A stretch of 20,041 bases of DNA from Odoribacteraceae bacterium (lineage in GTDB: Bacteria > Bacteroidota > Bacteroidia > Bacteroidales > Marinifilaceae), in assembly GCA_031267995.1 (NCBI GenBank), contig JAIRXZ010000036.1, positions 1 to 20,041 on the forward strand, given 5' to 3'. Position numbers and translations under genes: made by a program. Below the pieces are notes generated by a model that saw only the letters and a list, made by a program, of their open reading frames with translations, was not told where the DNA came from and searched no databases. Below, piece by piece: positions 1 through 7,225 of this stretch; positions within the stretch are counted from its first letter, which is position 1, and every line of letters begins with the position of its first letter.

Positions 1-26
1 GCGCGCGCCGGGGAGACGGCGCGCGC
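1..26 (-). terminator. GC-rich hairpin after the 326-residue gene
   Basis: A perfect 9-bp inverted repeat (GCGCGCGCC at 1-9 and GGCGCGCGC at 18-26, 8-base loop) lies 24 bases past the stop of the minus-strand gene at 50-1030. The position fits an intrinsic terminator for that gene. The bases beyond the stem on the minus strand fall outside the window, so a U-run cannot be checked. Confidence 0.5.
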
Positions 27-49
27 CTTAGAGGAAGCAGTCCTGGACG

Positions 50-1030
50 TCAATCCTTCGCGGCGTTTTGTTCGGCGTGCACCCGCTCCACGTCCTGGCG
101 GTGTTGCTCCACGACGCGAACGTGCTCCTCGAAATCCTCGTGATGCTGGCTATCGAGGACAGCGACGAGATCGACGGCCGTCTTTGGCATCGAGAAAAAT
201 GCGAAATTCCCGAACTTCGGTTCGTCATCCACGTGCTTCAGGAAAGCCGCCGCCACCATAAAGTGCTTCCCGTGCGACCCCTCCGGCATCTTGAACTCGT
301 TGTGCAGGGTAGTAGTTATCTTGTGCAGTATCACCGTTTTAGCATCATCCTCCATCACCAGCAGCATCGCGTGATTGATCCCGTGCGGCCACCCGTGCCT
401 CACCGGGGCGGCATTCTTATCGCCCGCGTGATCGACGATAAAATCGGTAAAATCCGCGTTCAGGATCTTCGCCTTCACCTCGGCGATAGCATCGGTAGGC
501 TCCGAGCGTTCGCGATGCCCGCCTCGTTCGCCCGGCAGCAAGAAATTCATCTCGTGCACGTCATCCGCGGTCAGCCTGCCCTCGACGAAATCCCCGTACG
601 CCCACACCATCACGTCCATCAGGCAGTATGCCACCGCCGCCTTCAGCATGGTGCTGCGGTGTCCGCGATCGGCCGGCGAAGCCTCGTTCGTGTTGCACTT
701 GTTCATCAGGTCGGTCAGGTTCGTCACGTACTCCCCCAGTTTCTCCCTGATGGCCAGCGGGACACCCCAGACGGAGAGCTTCGACATCAAGAGGTCGTAC
801 AGCCCCTTCACGTTGGTGAACTGCTGGAACATGTTCCCGTGCCACCAACGGATGTGCTCCAGGACGATCTCCGGGATCTTCCCGCTTGTCACCAGCATGG
901 CCAGCAGGATGATATTAAACATCCTATCCTGGCTGATTTTCATCGCTTTCCGGCTCCGTTTCCTGGCCTTTTTTACCGGGCGCGCTGCCCTTCTTCTTTT
1001 GTTCGACTTGAATTTGCGTGCGTGTGCCAT
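50..1030 (-). CDS. Unrecognised protein with a basic N-terminal tail
   Basis: A 326-residue protein that I do not assign to a family. Residues 5-28 are almost all Lys/Arg with a few small residues (KRRRAARPVKKARKRSRK), a tail suited to binding nucleic acid or another polyanion. The rest is predicted to be globular and mostly helical, with no signal peptide. Residues 37-48 are hydrophobic but short. The C-terminal 35 residues are charged and rich in His, Glu, Gln and Val, likely a helix. The ATG at 1030 has an AT-rich upstream region and no clear Shine-Dalgarno site, as usual in Bacteroidetes. It lies 42 bases downstream of the 21-bp-repeat ORF on the same strand, so the two may be co-transcribed. 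A DNA-binding role linked to the repeat array is only a guess. The plus-strand reading frame over the same bases is a shadow. Confidence 0.75.
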   Translation of the reverse strand: MAHARKFKSNKRRRAARPVKKARKRSRKAMKISQDRMFNIILLAMLVTSGKIPEIVLEHIRWWHGNMFQQFTNVKGLYDLLMSKLSVWGVPLAIREKLGEYVTNLTDLMNKCNTNEASPADRGHRSTMLKAAVAYCLMDVMVWAYGDFVEGRLTADDVHEMNFLLPGERGGHRERSEPTDAIAEVKAKILNADFTDFIVDHAGDKNAAPVRHGWPHGINHAMLLVMEDDAKTVILHKITTTLHNEFKMPEGSHGKHFMVAAAFLKHVDDEPKFGNFAFFSMPKTAVDLVAVLDSQHHEDFEEHVRVVEQHRQDVERVHAEQNAAKD

Positions 1031-1072
1031 AGTTTTATTTTTTAATGGTTTGTAAATAAGAAAATTTGTTTG

Positions 1073-1651
1073 CTATATGCTTCTGTTTGTTTTTGTTTCA
1101 CGTGAGGCGGGGGCTGTTTCACGGGAGGCGGAGGCCATCTCGCGGGAGGTGGGCACCGTCTCGCGGGAGGAGGGAGCCGTTTCGCGCGAGATCGTCCCGG
1201 TTTCAGGTGTAACCGGCGTCGTCACGCGGGAGGTGGGGGCGGTTTCACGGGAGGCGGGGACGGTCTCGCGGGAGGTGGGGACGGTTTCAGTCGAGGGCGA
1301 TTTTATCTCACATGAGACGGTGGCGGTTACACATGACACCTCTTTTATCTCATGTGTGCCGGGGTTGGCGACACGCGAGATGGGGATTATCTCACGTGAG
1401 ATGGCGGGCATCTCATGTGAGACCGTGACGATCTCGCGTGTGCCGGGGTTGGCGACACGTGAGATCGTGGTGATCTCATGTGAGACCGTGACTATCTCAT
1501 GTGTGCCGGGAGTCGTCTCATGTGTAACGGGAGCGGCTTCCGGCCATTTCGTTCCGGTTGCCGACGAAATCACGCGATTTTCCCCCGCGTTGAATCGCCC
1601 CTCGCGTGAGTTTGTCGGTTTGTGCCATATTTCGTGTTTTTCTTCGGTCAT
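1073..1651 (-). CDS. Heptapeptide-repeat ORF encoded by array A
   Basis: A 192-codon ORF. Residues 1-40 are non-repetitive (starting MTEEKHEIWHKP). From about residue 40 to 186 the protein is a run of degenerate heptads of the form S-R/H-E-x-x-x-x (for example TISREIIPISRV), followed by a short tail. The heptads come from the 21-bp DNA repeat, which is a multiple of three, so the frame stays open. The opposite strand is also open across the array (1077-1769, also SRE heptads), because the core TCACGTGA reads SRE on both strands. An open frame is therefore weak proof of translation. In favour of this strand are the non-repeat N-terminus, the ATG after an A-rich leader, and the same orientation as both neighbours. 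I do not recognise a family. If translated, it would be a Ser/Thr/Glu/Pro-rich, low-complexity and probably extended polypeptide without signal peptide. Confidence 0.4.
   Translation of the reverse strand: MTEEKHEIWHKPTNSREGRFNAGENRVISSATGTKWPEAAPVTHETTPGTHEIVTVSHEITTISRVANPGTREIVTVSHEMPAISREIIPISRVANPGTHEIKEVSCVTATVSCEIKSPSTETVPTSRETVPASRETAPTSRVTTPVTPETGTISRETAPSSRETVPTSREMASASRETAPASRETKTNRSI
1096..1536. repeat. Array A: 21 tandem 21-bp palindromic units
   Basis: Units start at 1096, 1117, 1138 and so on to 1516 with no insertion or deletion: 21 units of exactly 21 bp. Each unit has a 12-bp near-palindrome followed by a 9-bp GC-rich linker. The best copy is TCTCACGTGAGA at 1390-1401, a perfect palindrome; other copies are TCTCACATGAGA (1306), TCTCATGTGAGA (1411, 1474) and TTTCACGTGAGG (1096). 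Units are diverged, with GC-rich forms (TCTCGCGGGAGG) in the first half and TCTCAYGTGAGA forms in the second. A higher-order repeat is visible: a 28-base stretch at 1354-1381 recurs at 1438-1465, exactly four units away. Confidence 0.95.
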
Positions 1652-1845
1652 TTTTTCTTCTTTTTTCGGTTTACGCGTTGTTTTTTTGCCTTCTCGAAGC
1701 GTGTTTTTTTTGTATTCCCGGCGAGCGACGCTTTTTCCCCGGTCTCGTTCCCTTTTGTTTTTATTTTAGCCTCTTTCATTTTGATTATTCTACATTCCTG
1801 GTCTTGTTCAATCCTGATCTAATTATTTGTCGAGCCTTTCCCGTT

Positions 1846-4800
1846 TTAAGGATACACGCAGGGCTGCCAATTTCCCGAAACGCGAACTCCATAGTCGCTA
1901 TTGAAATAATTCAGATGGCCATAATCCACTATCACATTCGTTTGTATTCCCACAATTACCCCCTCCAAATTCGTGGTAAAATTAGTGAACGTAAATTTCG
2001 CATATCCCCCCGTTTCGTCCCAAGTTACCGAATTCACTCCGGTAATCATTGAAATCGTCCCGTTCGCATAGACCGTGCGGACTCCATAGGCCATCGTTCC
2101 TAAGGTCTCACCGTTGGGGCAGGGACCGTGTGTCAAACCCGTCGTACAACCTTGTTTACATGCGGTATAGAACGCATATCTAACGTACAATTTTCCGGTC
2201 ATTGTTCCCGGTTGTGACAACGTTCGAGTGAACAGGGGTGTGTCGTCGCCATCCACTCCAAACATGATTGTTAAATTTCTGGTCGCGCCCCCGTTCGCGG
2301 GGATATTCGTCAGGCTTAGCGCGTCCCCGGTAAAGGCCGGTATCTCGCCCGATGTCACCTGTTCGGTATCGTACTTGACCCACCATTTCGCGTTCGTGTT
2401 CACCGTGAACTCCACCGTGCCGCCCCCCACGGGGAGGGACGTGGGGCCGACATATTCCAAGCGCACGGGAATCGTTCGCTTTAACGCGAGCGTGGTACTC
2501 ACCTCCGTCACGCCGGGTGCGTTCACTTCCGTCGTGAATACCAGCGTCCGCTCGAATAGCGTGCCGGCCTTCAGCGTGGTCGTTGCGGCGTCGTCAACCG
2601 GTTTGAAGGTGATCGACGGGGTGACCGTGGCAAGCGGGCCGGATGACCCGCTTTGGAGGAGGTCGGGGGTGATGCTGACCATCTCAACCAGATCATCCAG
2701 CGTCTCGTCGCCGACCACGGTGTATTTCCACGCCGTGGCGTTCGTCGAGAGGGAGACGGTTTTGTCCCCCGCGTCGAGGACGAGCGTGCCGCCTGACGGG
2801 TTGGTGATGTCGAGGGAGATGGGCGTGCCCGACTGCATTACGGTGATGGCCTCCCGTGCCGCCCCGCCGTCCAGTTCCGCCACCAGGTGCAACTCGCGCG
2901 GCAGGTAGGATGTCCAGGGAGTCAGGTTGAACTTGTATAGCCCCGATCCCGCGGCGTTCGCACCGGGTGTCAACGTGATGGCGCCCGCGGAGTTGTCGCC
3001 GTGCGTGATCTCCCACGGGTAGGCGGAGACGACGATGAAATCTTGGTTGTTTCCGCCGACTGCCGGATAGGGGTTGTTCATGACGGTGAAGAATCCTTTA
3101 CTGACGGGGAGTTGGATGACGGTGACGTGGCGGGTGATGGTTTGCGTCCCGTCGCTCGCGGTGATGTCGATGACGCTTGCCAGTTCCGTCCCGCCACCTA
3201 CCGGTTGAGCAACGGGGCGGAAGGTGTGGGTGGTGACGGTACTGCCCGTGATGTTTTCCGGCGACTGGGCGGGGAGCCACTGTATGTTGCCTGTGGCGTC
3301 GATGTCCCACGCCGCGGCGTTGGAGGTCACGTGTAGATCACCGTTGCCCAAGGGGTCGCCGTTGCTGTAGAAGATGAGTTGCGCCGGGGTGACTGCGAGT
3401 TCCAAGGCTTCTTGCTGGGCGACGATGATTTTTTTCCGGAGGTTCCCGGCGACGATGTAAAACTCGCTGTTTCGCGAGCTGGAAGCAAGCATGTCGGCCG
3501 TCACGGTAATATCGGTAACGGTTTCGCCGCCGGTGAAGGTGTTCGGGCTGACGGTGATCCAGGTCGGTTTGTCTTCTATTGTCCAGCTGCCGAAGTCTGT
3601 TACGACGCTGACGTGCTGGTCACCTCCGGCGAGACTGAAACCGAGCACGTCGAGGTCGACGGCGAGATAGTGCTGGTCGTTAAAGACTACCCTTCCCAAA
3701 CCGCCACCATTCCACGGGAGGATTTCTACCCTGATGTTGGCGGGTTTGTTGGCGTAGGCCTCCTCCTTGCTGGAGTAGCCGTGGGCGTGAACCTCCTTGA
3801 TGGTGACGATGTAACGGTGGTTGCGCAATAACGGGAGGCAGTCGCCGTTGTTGTCCGCGAAGTCCACGCGGTAGTAGGTGGGCGTGGGATTATCATTGTA
3901 GTAGCCGCCGATGACGAGGCAGGTGTTCGTTTGCGCGCCGGCGGTGACGGCGTCTGCCTCGAAGGTGTAGATGTATTGATTATAGGTGTGAACGGGGTTC
4001 TCGATCTTTCCGAGAACTACCGTCGCACCGGTGTGGATGGAGTAGGAGAGCGGCGTGCCCGATACCTTCAACGCTGCGACTTGGTCGGCGAGAGAAGTTA
4101 ACGCGGGCAGGTGGGGTGCGATGGCCTTGTTGCCATTCCACTGCGAGACGTCGTAACCGCTACCAGTAACGGCGGGGGCGATGGAGCCGGCACGGTTGTA
4201 ATTATACAGGTACACGCTGGCCAACGAAAAAACATCGTCGGCATCCTCGCCTACCTGGAGGTCTATCCTGGCGACAGAGCGGGTCAAAGCGATGACGGGG
4301 ACGGAGGGAACAACGTCCAATGCAATGGTGAGGCCGTCATGATATCCCCACATCGGAATACCGTTGGTTTCAAATTCATCCGTCCACTTGTTGGTGGGGT
4401 TGGCTAACTCCTGCACGAGGTTGTCCAGCACATCGTCTCGGTCAGGCCCCGACGAAAGGGTGGCCACGGGAACAGTCACCGTGGAGGCGGCGAGGGCAGT
4501 GCGGGCGTTGGCCAGCACAACGATGGTGTAGTTTGTGCAAACGGGGAGTTTGACGGTGAAGTTTTTTTGTATCGTGGGCAGGGCGGCGGGATCGTCGACA
4601 GCGGTGGAGCCGATGGCACGGTATTTAAAGTTTCCGGAGGCGTCGAAAAGCAATACATCAACGGTGTTGACGGCGTTTTCCCAAGCGTCGTTTTTCGGGA
4701 GGGCACGGGTGGCGGGCGTGCCGGGGACGGTGAGTGCAAGCGTCACGAGGCGTTCGCCGTCGCCAACGATGGGATTGCTTTCGTTGATATTCGTCACGCA

Positions 4801-5004
4801 AGAGGCGGCAAAGGCCAGGATCGCGGGCAATACAAATAACCTCGCGTGCGCGCATGAAAAAAGGCGAGCTACTGTGTAAAGTATGGTTGCTCGCCCGAGG
4901 CGGGAGCGCTGCCCGTCACATCGGTGTTCCGATAGTCTCGTATTTTCTTGTTGTTTTCCCGCGTGATAGCAGGAGATAATCTCTTTCATGTTCAGATGTT
5001 TCAT
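1846..5004 (-). CDS. Fimbrillin/Mfa-like surface lipoprotein with BACON-like repeats
   Basis: A 1052-residue secreted lipoprotein, probably a fimbrial subunit or tip adhesin on the cell surface. A hydrophobic stretch (54-68) ends in the lipobox AFAASC, with Cys69 as the likely acylated residue. Residues 80-435 resemble the Mfa1/FimA fimbrillin fold: a VTLALTVPG strand and ATRA motif near 87-101, VDVLLFDASGNF near 115-126, and the closing LLRNHRYIVTIKEV ... ILPWN segment near 392-431. Residues 445-930 form about five Ig-like units. The first two (445-632), with WTI..KPTWITVSP and a terminal VAQQ, are BACON-like. The last 110 residues form a separate domain with four Cys (949, 953, 962, 1049). 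The start is set by a strong promoter 48 bases upstream; the only in-frame ATGs are at 5004 and 4989. This leaves an odd leader of about 50 residues before the signal peptide. The fimbrial role is inferred from fold features only. Confidence 0.8.
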   Translation of the reverse strand: MKHLNMKEIISCYHAGKQQENTRLSEHRCDGQRSRLGRATILYTVARLFSCAHARLFVLPAILAFAASCVTNINESNPIVGDGERLVTLALTVPGTPATRALPKNDAWENAVNTVDVLLFDASGNFKYRAIGSTAVDDPAALPTIQKNFTVKLPVCTNYTIVVLANARTALAASTVTVPVATLSSGPDRDDVLDNLVQELANPTNKWTDEFETNGIPMWGYHDGLTIALDVVPSVPVIALTRSVARIDLQVGEDADDVFSLASVYLYNYNRAGSIAPAVTGSGYDVSQWNGNKAIAPHLPALTSLADQVAALKVSGTPLSYSIHTGATVVLGKIENPVHTYNQYIYTFEADAVTAGAQTNTCLVIGGYYNDNPTPTYYRVDFADNNGDCLPLLRNHRYIVTIKEVHAHGYSSKEEAYANKPANIRVEILPWNGGGLGRVVFNDQHYLAVDLDVLGFSLAGGDQHVSVVTDFGSWTIEDKPTWITVSPNTFTGGETVTDITVTADMLASSSRNSEFYIVAGNLRKKIIVAQQEALELAVTPAQLIFYSNGDPLGNGDLHVTSNAAAWDIDATGNIQWLPAQSPENITGSTVTTHTFRPVAQPVGGGTELASVIDITASDGTQTITRHVTVIQLPVSKGFFTVMNNPYPAVGGNNQDFIVVSAYPWEITHGDNSAGAITLTPGANAAGSGLYKFNLTPWTSYLPRELHLVAELDGGAAREAITVMQSGTPISLDITNPSGGTLVLDAGDKTVSLSTNATAWKYTVVGDETLDDLVEMVSITPDLLQSGSSGPLATVTPSITFKPVDDAATTTLKAGTLFERTLVFTTEVNAPGVTEVSTTLALKRTIPVRLEYVGPTSLPVGGGTVEFTVNTNAKWWVKYDTEQVTSGEIPAFTGDALSLTNIPANGGATRNLTIMFGVDGDDTPLFTRTLSQPGTMTGKLYVRYAFYTACKQGCTTGLTHGPCPNGETLGTMAYGVRTVYANGTISMITGVNSVTWDETGGYAKFTFTNFTTNLEGVIVGIQTNVIVDYGHLNYFNSDYGVRVSGNWQPCVYP

Positions 5005-5051
5005 TGATATGTTTTTGTTTCATTTCCCGTATCCCTACTCTTTTGACGGGA

Positions 5052-5083
5052 CAAATATATGAGTTAAGAAAATTATTTCCAAA
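5052..5083 (-). promoter_or_regulatory. Bacteroidetes-type promoter of the fimbrillin-like gene
   Basis: On the minus strand, TTTG (5083-5080) is followed by a 20-base spacer and TATATTTG (5059-5052). This matches the known Bacteroidetes -33 TTTG and -7 TAnnTTTG elements. Transcription would start near 5046, giving a leader of about 40 bases to the ATG at 5004. Confidence 0.75.
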
Positions 5084-5371
5084 CGTTAAATCGAGAAAAG
5101 CAACAAAAAGCAGAAAAAAAATTTCAGAATCGGGAATTATGAAGGCCAATAGACCGAGAAAGAGGGCGAGAAACACGCTATTTCATGCCTTGTACTCGTC
5201 GACACGTGGGCAATTATCCCGGATGATTGGAAATATAGAATCATAGAATGGTATAAAGAACGCGCTGCAAATCTATTGGATTGATTAACTTTGCAGTGGA
5301 TTAATAGGGCATCGCTTTATTAGAAAAACGACGTTGTAATCGAATAATTATTGCTTAATCAGGAAAACGAC
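5084..5371. other. AT-rich intergenic region upstream of the AlbA_2 gene
   Basis: No convincing gene lies in this stretch. A TAACTTTG box at 5286-5293 fits the -7 consensus and could drive the downstream gene, with a leader of about 75 bases; no matching -33 TTTG is seen at the expected distance. The left part is A-rich. The right end holds two copies of the direct repeat that also flanks the downstream gene on its 3' side. Confidence 0.5.
5314..5371 (+). repeat. Two 5' copies of the cassette direct repeat
   Basis: GCTTAATCAGGAAAACGAC at 5353-5371 ends directly at the ATG of the AlbA_2 gene. A diverged copy, GCTTTATTAGAAAAACGAC, is at 5314-5332 (16 of 19 identical). The same repeat recurs four times just after the gene, from 6839 on. 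The copy at 5351-5374 and the last 3' copy at 7002-7025 agree at 22 of 24 positions, including the final ATG. Confidence 0.85.
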
Positions 5372-6844
5372 ATGATAAAAAATTGGATTGAAAAGGCTGT
5401 TCAATATCTTGACGACTCGTTGAGTCCTATTCCTCAAGAAAAAAATGAATTGGATTGGAAAGAAGACATTTCCCCAAATAATAAAAAGCTGTGCAGGCAC
5501 CTGTCCGCGTTCGCGAACCACCCGGGGGGAGGTTTTCTTGTTTTTGGAATAGAGGATAAAACCGGAAAGGTAATCGGGGTGACTAACGAACAAGCAGAGT
5601 TGATCATGCAGAAATTAAGCGATTTATGCAGGGTTGCTGTTTTTCCTGCCATAGGCTTGGATCATTCTGTCCAGGAGTATGGAGGGAAACCGCTCTTATT
5701 CGTGTATATCAAAGAAAATGCTGTTAAGCCTGTTTCCATAAGCGAGAAATCCATAGAGGAGGCGTACATACGGAGCGGGGGAACAACTCGATTGGCGTCG
5801 AGACAAGAGATTGGCGCTTTAATGCTTAATAGCAAGATTCTTCATTATGAAGAACTTCATGCAAGCAAATTGAAATCTTCCGCCGAAATACTCGATATTC
5901 TCGATTTTCGAGGTGTTTTTAGGTTGCTGAATAGACCGACACTACAGAACCCCGAGGAGATACTAAGATGGATGGAAGATGAAAAAATGGTAGATCATAT
6001 TGACGGCATCGGATACTACATTACCAACTTTGGGGCCTTGTGCTGTGCTTATGATCTCAACCAATTTGATGGCTTATCCCGAAAAAATATTAGGGTGATT
6101 AGGTATAAAGGGCTTACCAAGCGCGAGACGGAGAAGGAACAATTGGGGAGCAAAGGTTACGCGATTGGCTACGAGGGGTTAATTAATTATATAAATACCC
6201 TTCTCCCAAGTAGCGAGGTGATAAAGAATGCTTTAAGGTCTGAAACAACGGTTTATCCGGAAATAGCTCTCCGGGAGCTTATAGCCAATGCTTTGATACA
6301 TCAAGATTTTTCAGTTAGAGGCTCCAGCCCGATGGTTGAGATATTTGATGATCGTATAGAAATTTCAAATCCAGGGAAATTACTCGATTCTAAAAGAATC
6401 GACCGGCTAATACGAACTACTCCTGAATCAAGAAATGAGATTTTGGCCTCTGCTTTTAGAAGATACGGTATATGCGAAGAGCGAGGATCCGGCTTTGAAA
6501 AGGCAGTTGCAGCGATAGAGCTATTTGGCTTGCCTCCTCTTAAATTTGAGGAGTTGGAAAACTCGTTTCGGGTAACCATGTATAGTCCTAAAACATTTGC
6601 AGCACTAACGCCAACAGAAAGGGTTGAGGCGTGTTACCAGCATAGTATTATTAAGTATTATGCAAGTGGCGGAATGACTAATGCAAGTTTACGCGAAAGG
6701 TTTAAAATAAGCGAACGACAAAGGCCACAGGTGTCATTGGTAATAAAAGCGGCCTTAATACAAAATAAGATTAAGCCCAAAGACCCCAATAACGCCTCTA
6801 CTAAACATGCGGAATATGTACCATTCTGGGGATCGCTTGCTTAA
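5372..6844 (+). CDS. AlbA_2/Schlafen-like ATP-binding regulator
   Basis: A 490-residue cytosolic protein of the ATP-binding AlbA_2 family (formerly AAA_4). Residues 25-145 are the AlbA_2/Schlafen domain, with the diagnostic LSAFANHPGGGFLVFGIED near 44-62 and a RSGGTTRLAS segment near 135-144. Residues 290-405 resemble a HATPase_c_4 region, with ALRELIANALIHQDF near 299-313 and IEISNPG near 329-335. The C-terminal 80 residues look like a winged-helix region. Relatives are often described as putative transcriptional regulators and some sit in phage-defence regions; the substrate here is unknown. The ATG at 5372 is preferred over the in-frame TTG at 5351, which lies inside the direct repeat. The stop codon TAA is the TTAAT of the first downstream repeat copy. 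The gene is clearly AT-richer than its neighbours (26 of 60 G/C in 5881-5940), which supports lateral acquisition. Confidence 0.85.
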   Translation: MIKNWIEKAVQYLDDSLSPIPQEKNELDWKEDISPNNKKLCRHLSAFANHPGGGFLVFGIEDKTGKVIGVTNEQAELIMQKLSDLCRVAVFPAIGLDHSVQEYGGKPLLFVYIKENAVKPVSISEKSIEEAYIRSGGTTRLASRQEIGALMLNSKILHYEELHASKLKSSAEILDILDFRGVFRLLNRPTLQNPEEILRWMEDEKMVDHIDGIGYYITNFGALCCAYDLNQFDGLSRKNIRVIRYKGLTKRETEKEQLGSKGYAIGYEGLINYINTLLPSSEVIKNALRSETTVYPEIALRELIANALIHQDFSVRGSSPMVEIFDDRIEISNPGKLLDSKRIDRLIRTTPESRNEILASAFRRYGICEERGSGFEKAVAAIELFGLPPLKFEELENSFRVTMYSPKTFAALTPTERVEACYQHSIIKYYASGGMTNASLRERFKISERQRPQVSLVIKAALIQNKIKPKDPNNASTKHAEYVPFWGSLA

Positions 6845-7025
6845 TTGGGAAAACGACAAAGCAAAAATAACTGCTGGTTTTCAGTCTGTTCTTGCTTAAT
6901 TGGGAAAACGACAAGGCAAAAACAACTGCTGGTTTTCAGTCTGTTCTTGCTTAATTGGGAAAACGACAAGGCAAAAACAACTGCTGATTTTCAGCCTGTT
7001 CTTGCTTAATTGGGAAAACGACATG
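6837..7025 (+). repeat. 55-bp tandem repeat downstream of the AlbA_2 gene
   Basis: The core GCTTAATTGGGAAAACGAC starts at 6839, 6894, 6949 and 7004, spaced exactly 55 bp. Between cores is a near-identical 36-base filler (three copies, differing at a few positions), so this is a tandem repeat and not a CRISPR with unique spacers. Each unit contains GAAAAC and, 22 bases later, GTTTTC, which could pair as a short stem. The fourth core continues into ATG like the 5' copy at 5353. The last core is followed by a small inverted repeat (CATGC TCT GCATG inside ACGAC ... GTCGT, 7018-7044). Confidence 0.9.
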
Positions 7026-7112
7026 CTCTGCATGGGCTGTCGTAACGTTAGCGGGCATGTTATTTTTCTTATTGTGGTGTGGCTATATTTACGATTGGGC
7101 GGGGAGTTGTGA
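7023..7112 (+). CDS. Possible small hydrophobic peptide
   Basis: A 29-codon ORF starting at the ATG that ends the last repeat copy, the same position that the AlbA_2 start has in the 5' copy. The translation contains a hydrophobic stretch, HVIFLIVVWLYLRL, that could be one membrane helix. No family is recognised. It could be chance coding left by the repeat, so support is low. Confidence 0.15.
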   Translation: MLCMGCRNVSGHVIFLIVVWLYLRLGGEL

Positions 7113-7147
7113 TTGAAAAAAGGTTTTGATGTTCTCCTTATTATAGG

Positions 7148-7181
7148 AAACCCCGGCGGGTCTTGCACCACGCCGGGGTTT
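7148..7181 (-). terminator. Strong hairpin terminator after glyS
   Basis: A perfect 11-bp inverted repeat, AAACCCCGGCG (7148-7158) and CGCCGGGGTTT (7171-7181), with a 12-base loop. It lies 45 bases past the stop of the minus-strand glyS, with a T-rich end on the minus strand. It may also stop plus-strand transcription from the repeat islet, since GTTTCGTTTTC follows on that strand. Confidence 0.8.
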
Positions 7182-7225
7182 CGTTTTCTCTCGCGTACGT
7201 TTGCCGCAGCGGGGTAGGGGAGGGG

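Noticed and set aside
68..1045. Long plus-strand ORF opposite the 326-residue gene
   Set aside because: It is the antisense shadow of a GC-rich gene; its translation is rich in His, Arg, Val and Leu without domains, and the minus-strand protein has better composition and context.
1077..1769. Plus-strand heptad ORF over array A
   Set aside because: It arises because the palindromic 21-bp unit is open on both strands; its C-terminal part is low-complexity Phe-rich sequence from a T-rich intergenic region. The minus strand has the better start.
6837..7025. CRISPR array in the 55-bp repeat region
   Set aside because: The sequences between repeat cores are nearly identical to each other, so there are no unique spacers, and no cas gene is present. 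It is a plain tandem repeat.
6839..7044. Integron attC sites around the AlbA_2 gene
   Set aside because: The repeat lacks a clear pair of core sites of the GTTRRRY and RYYYAAC type in the right order, and no integron integrase is in the window. A cassette-like layout remains, but not an integron claim.
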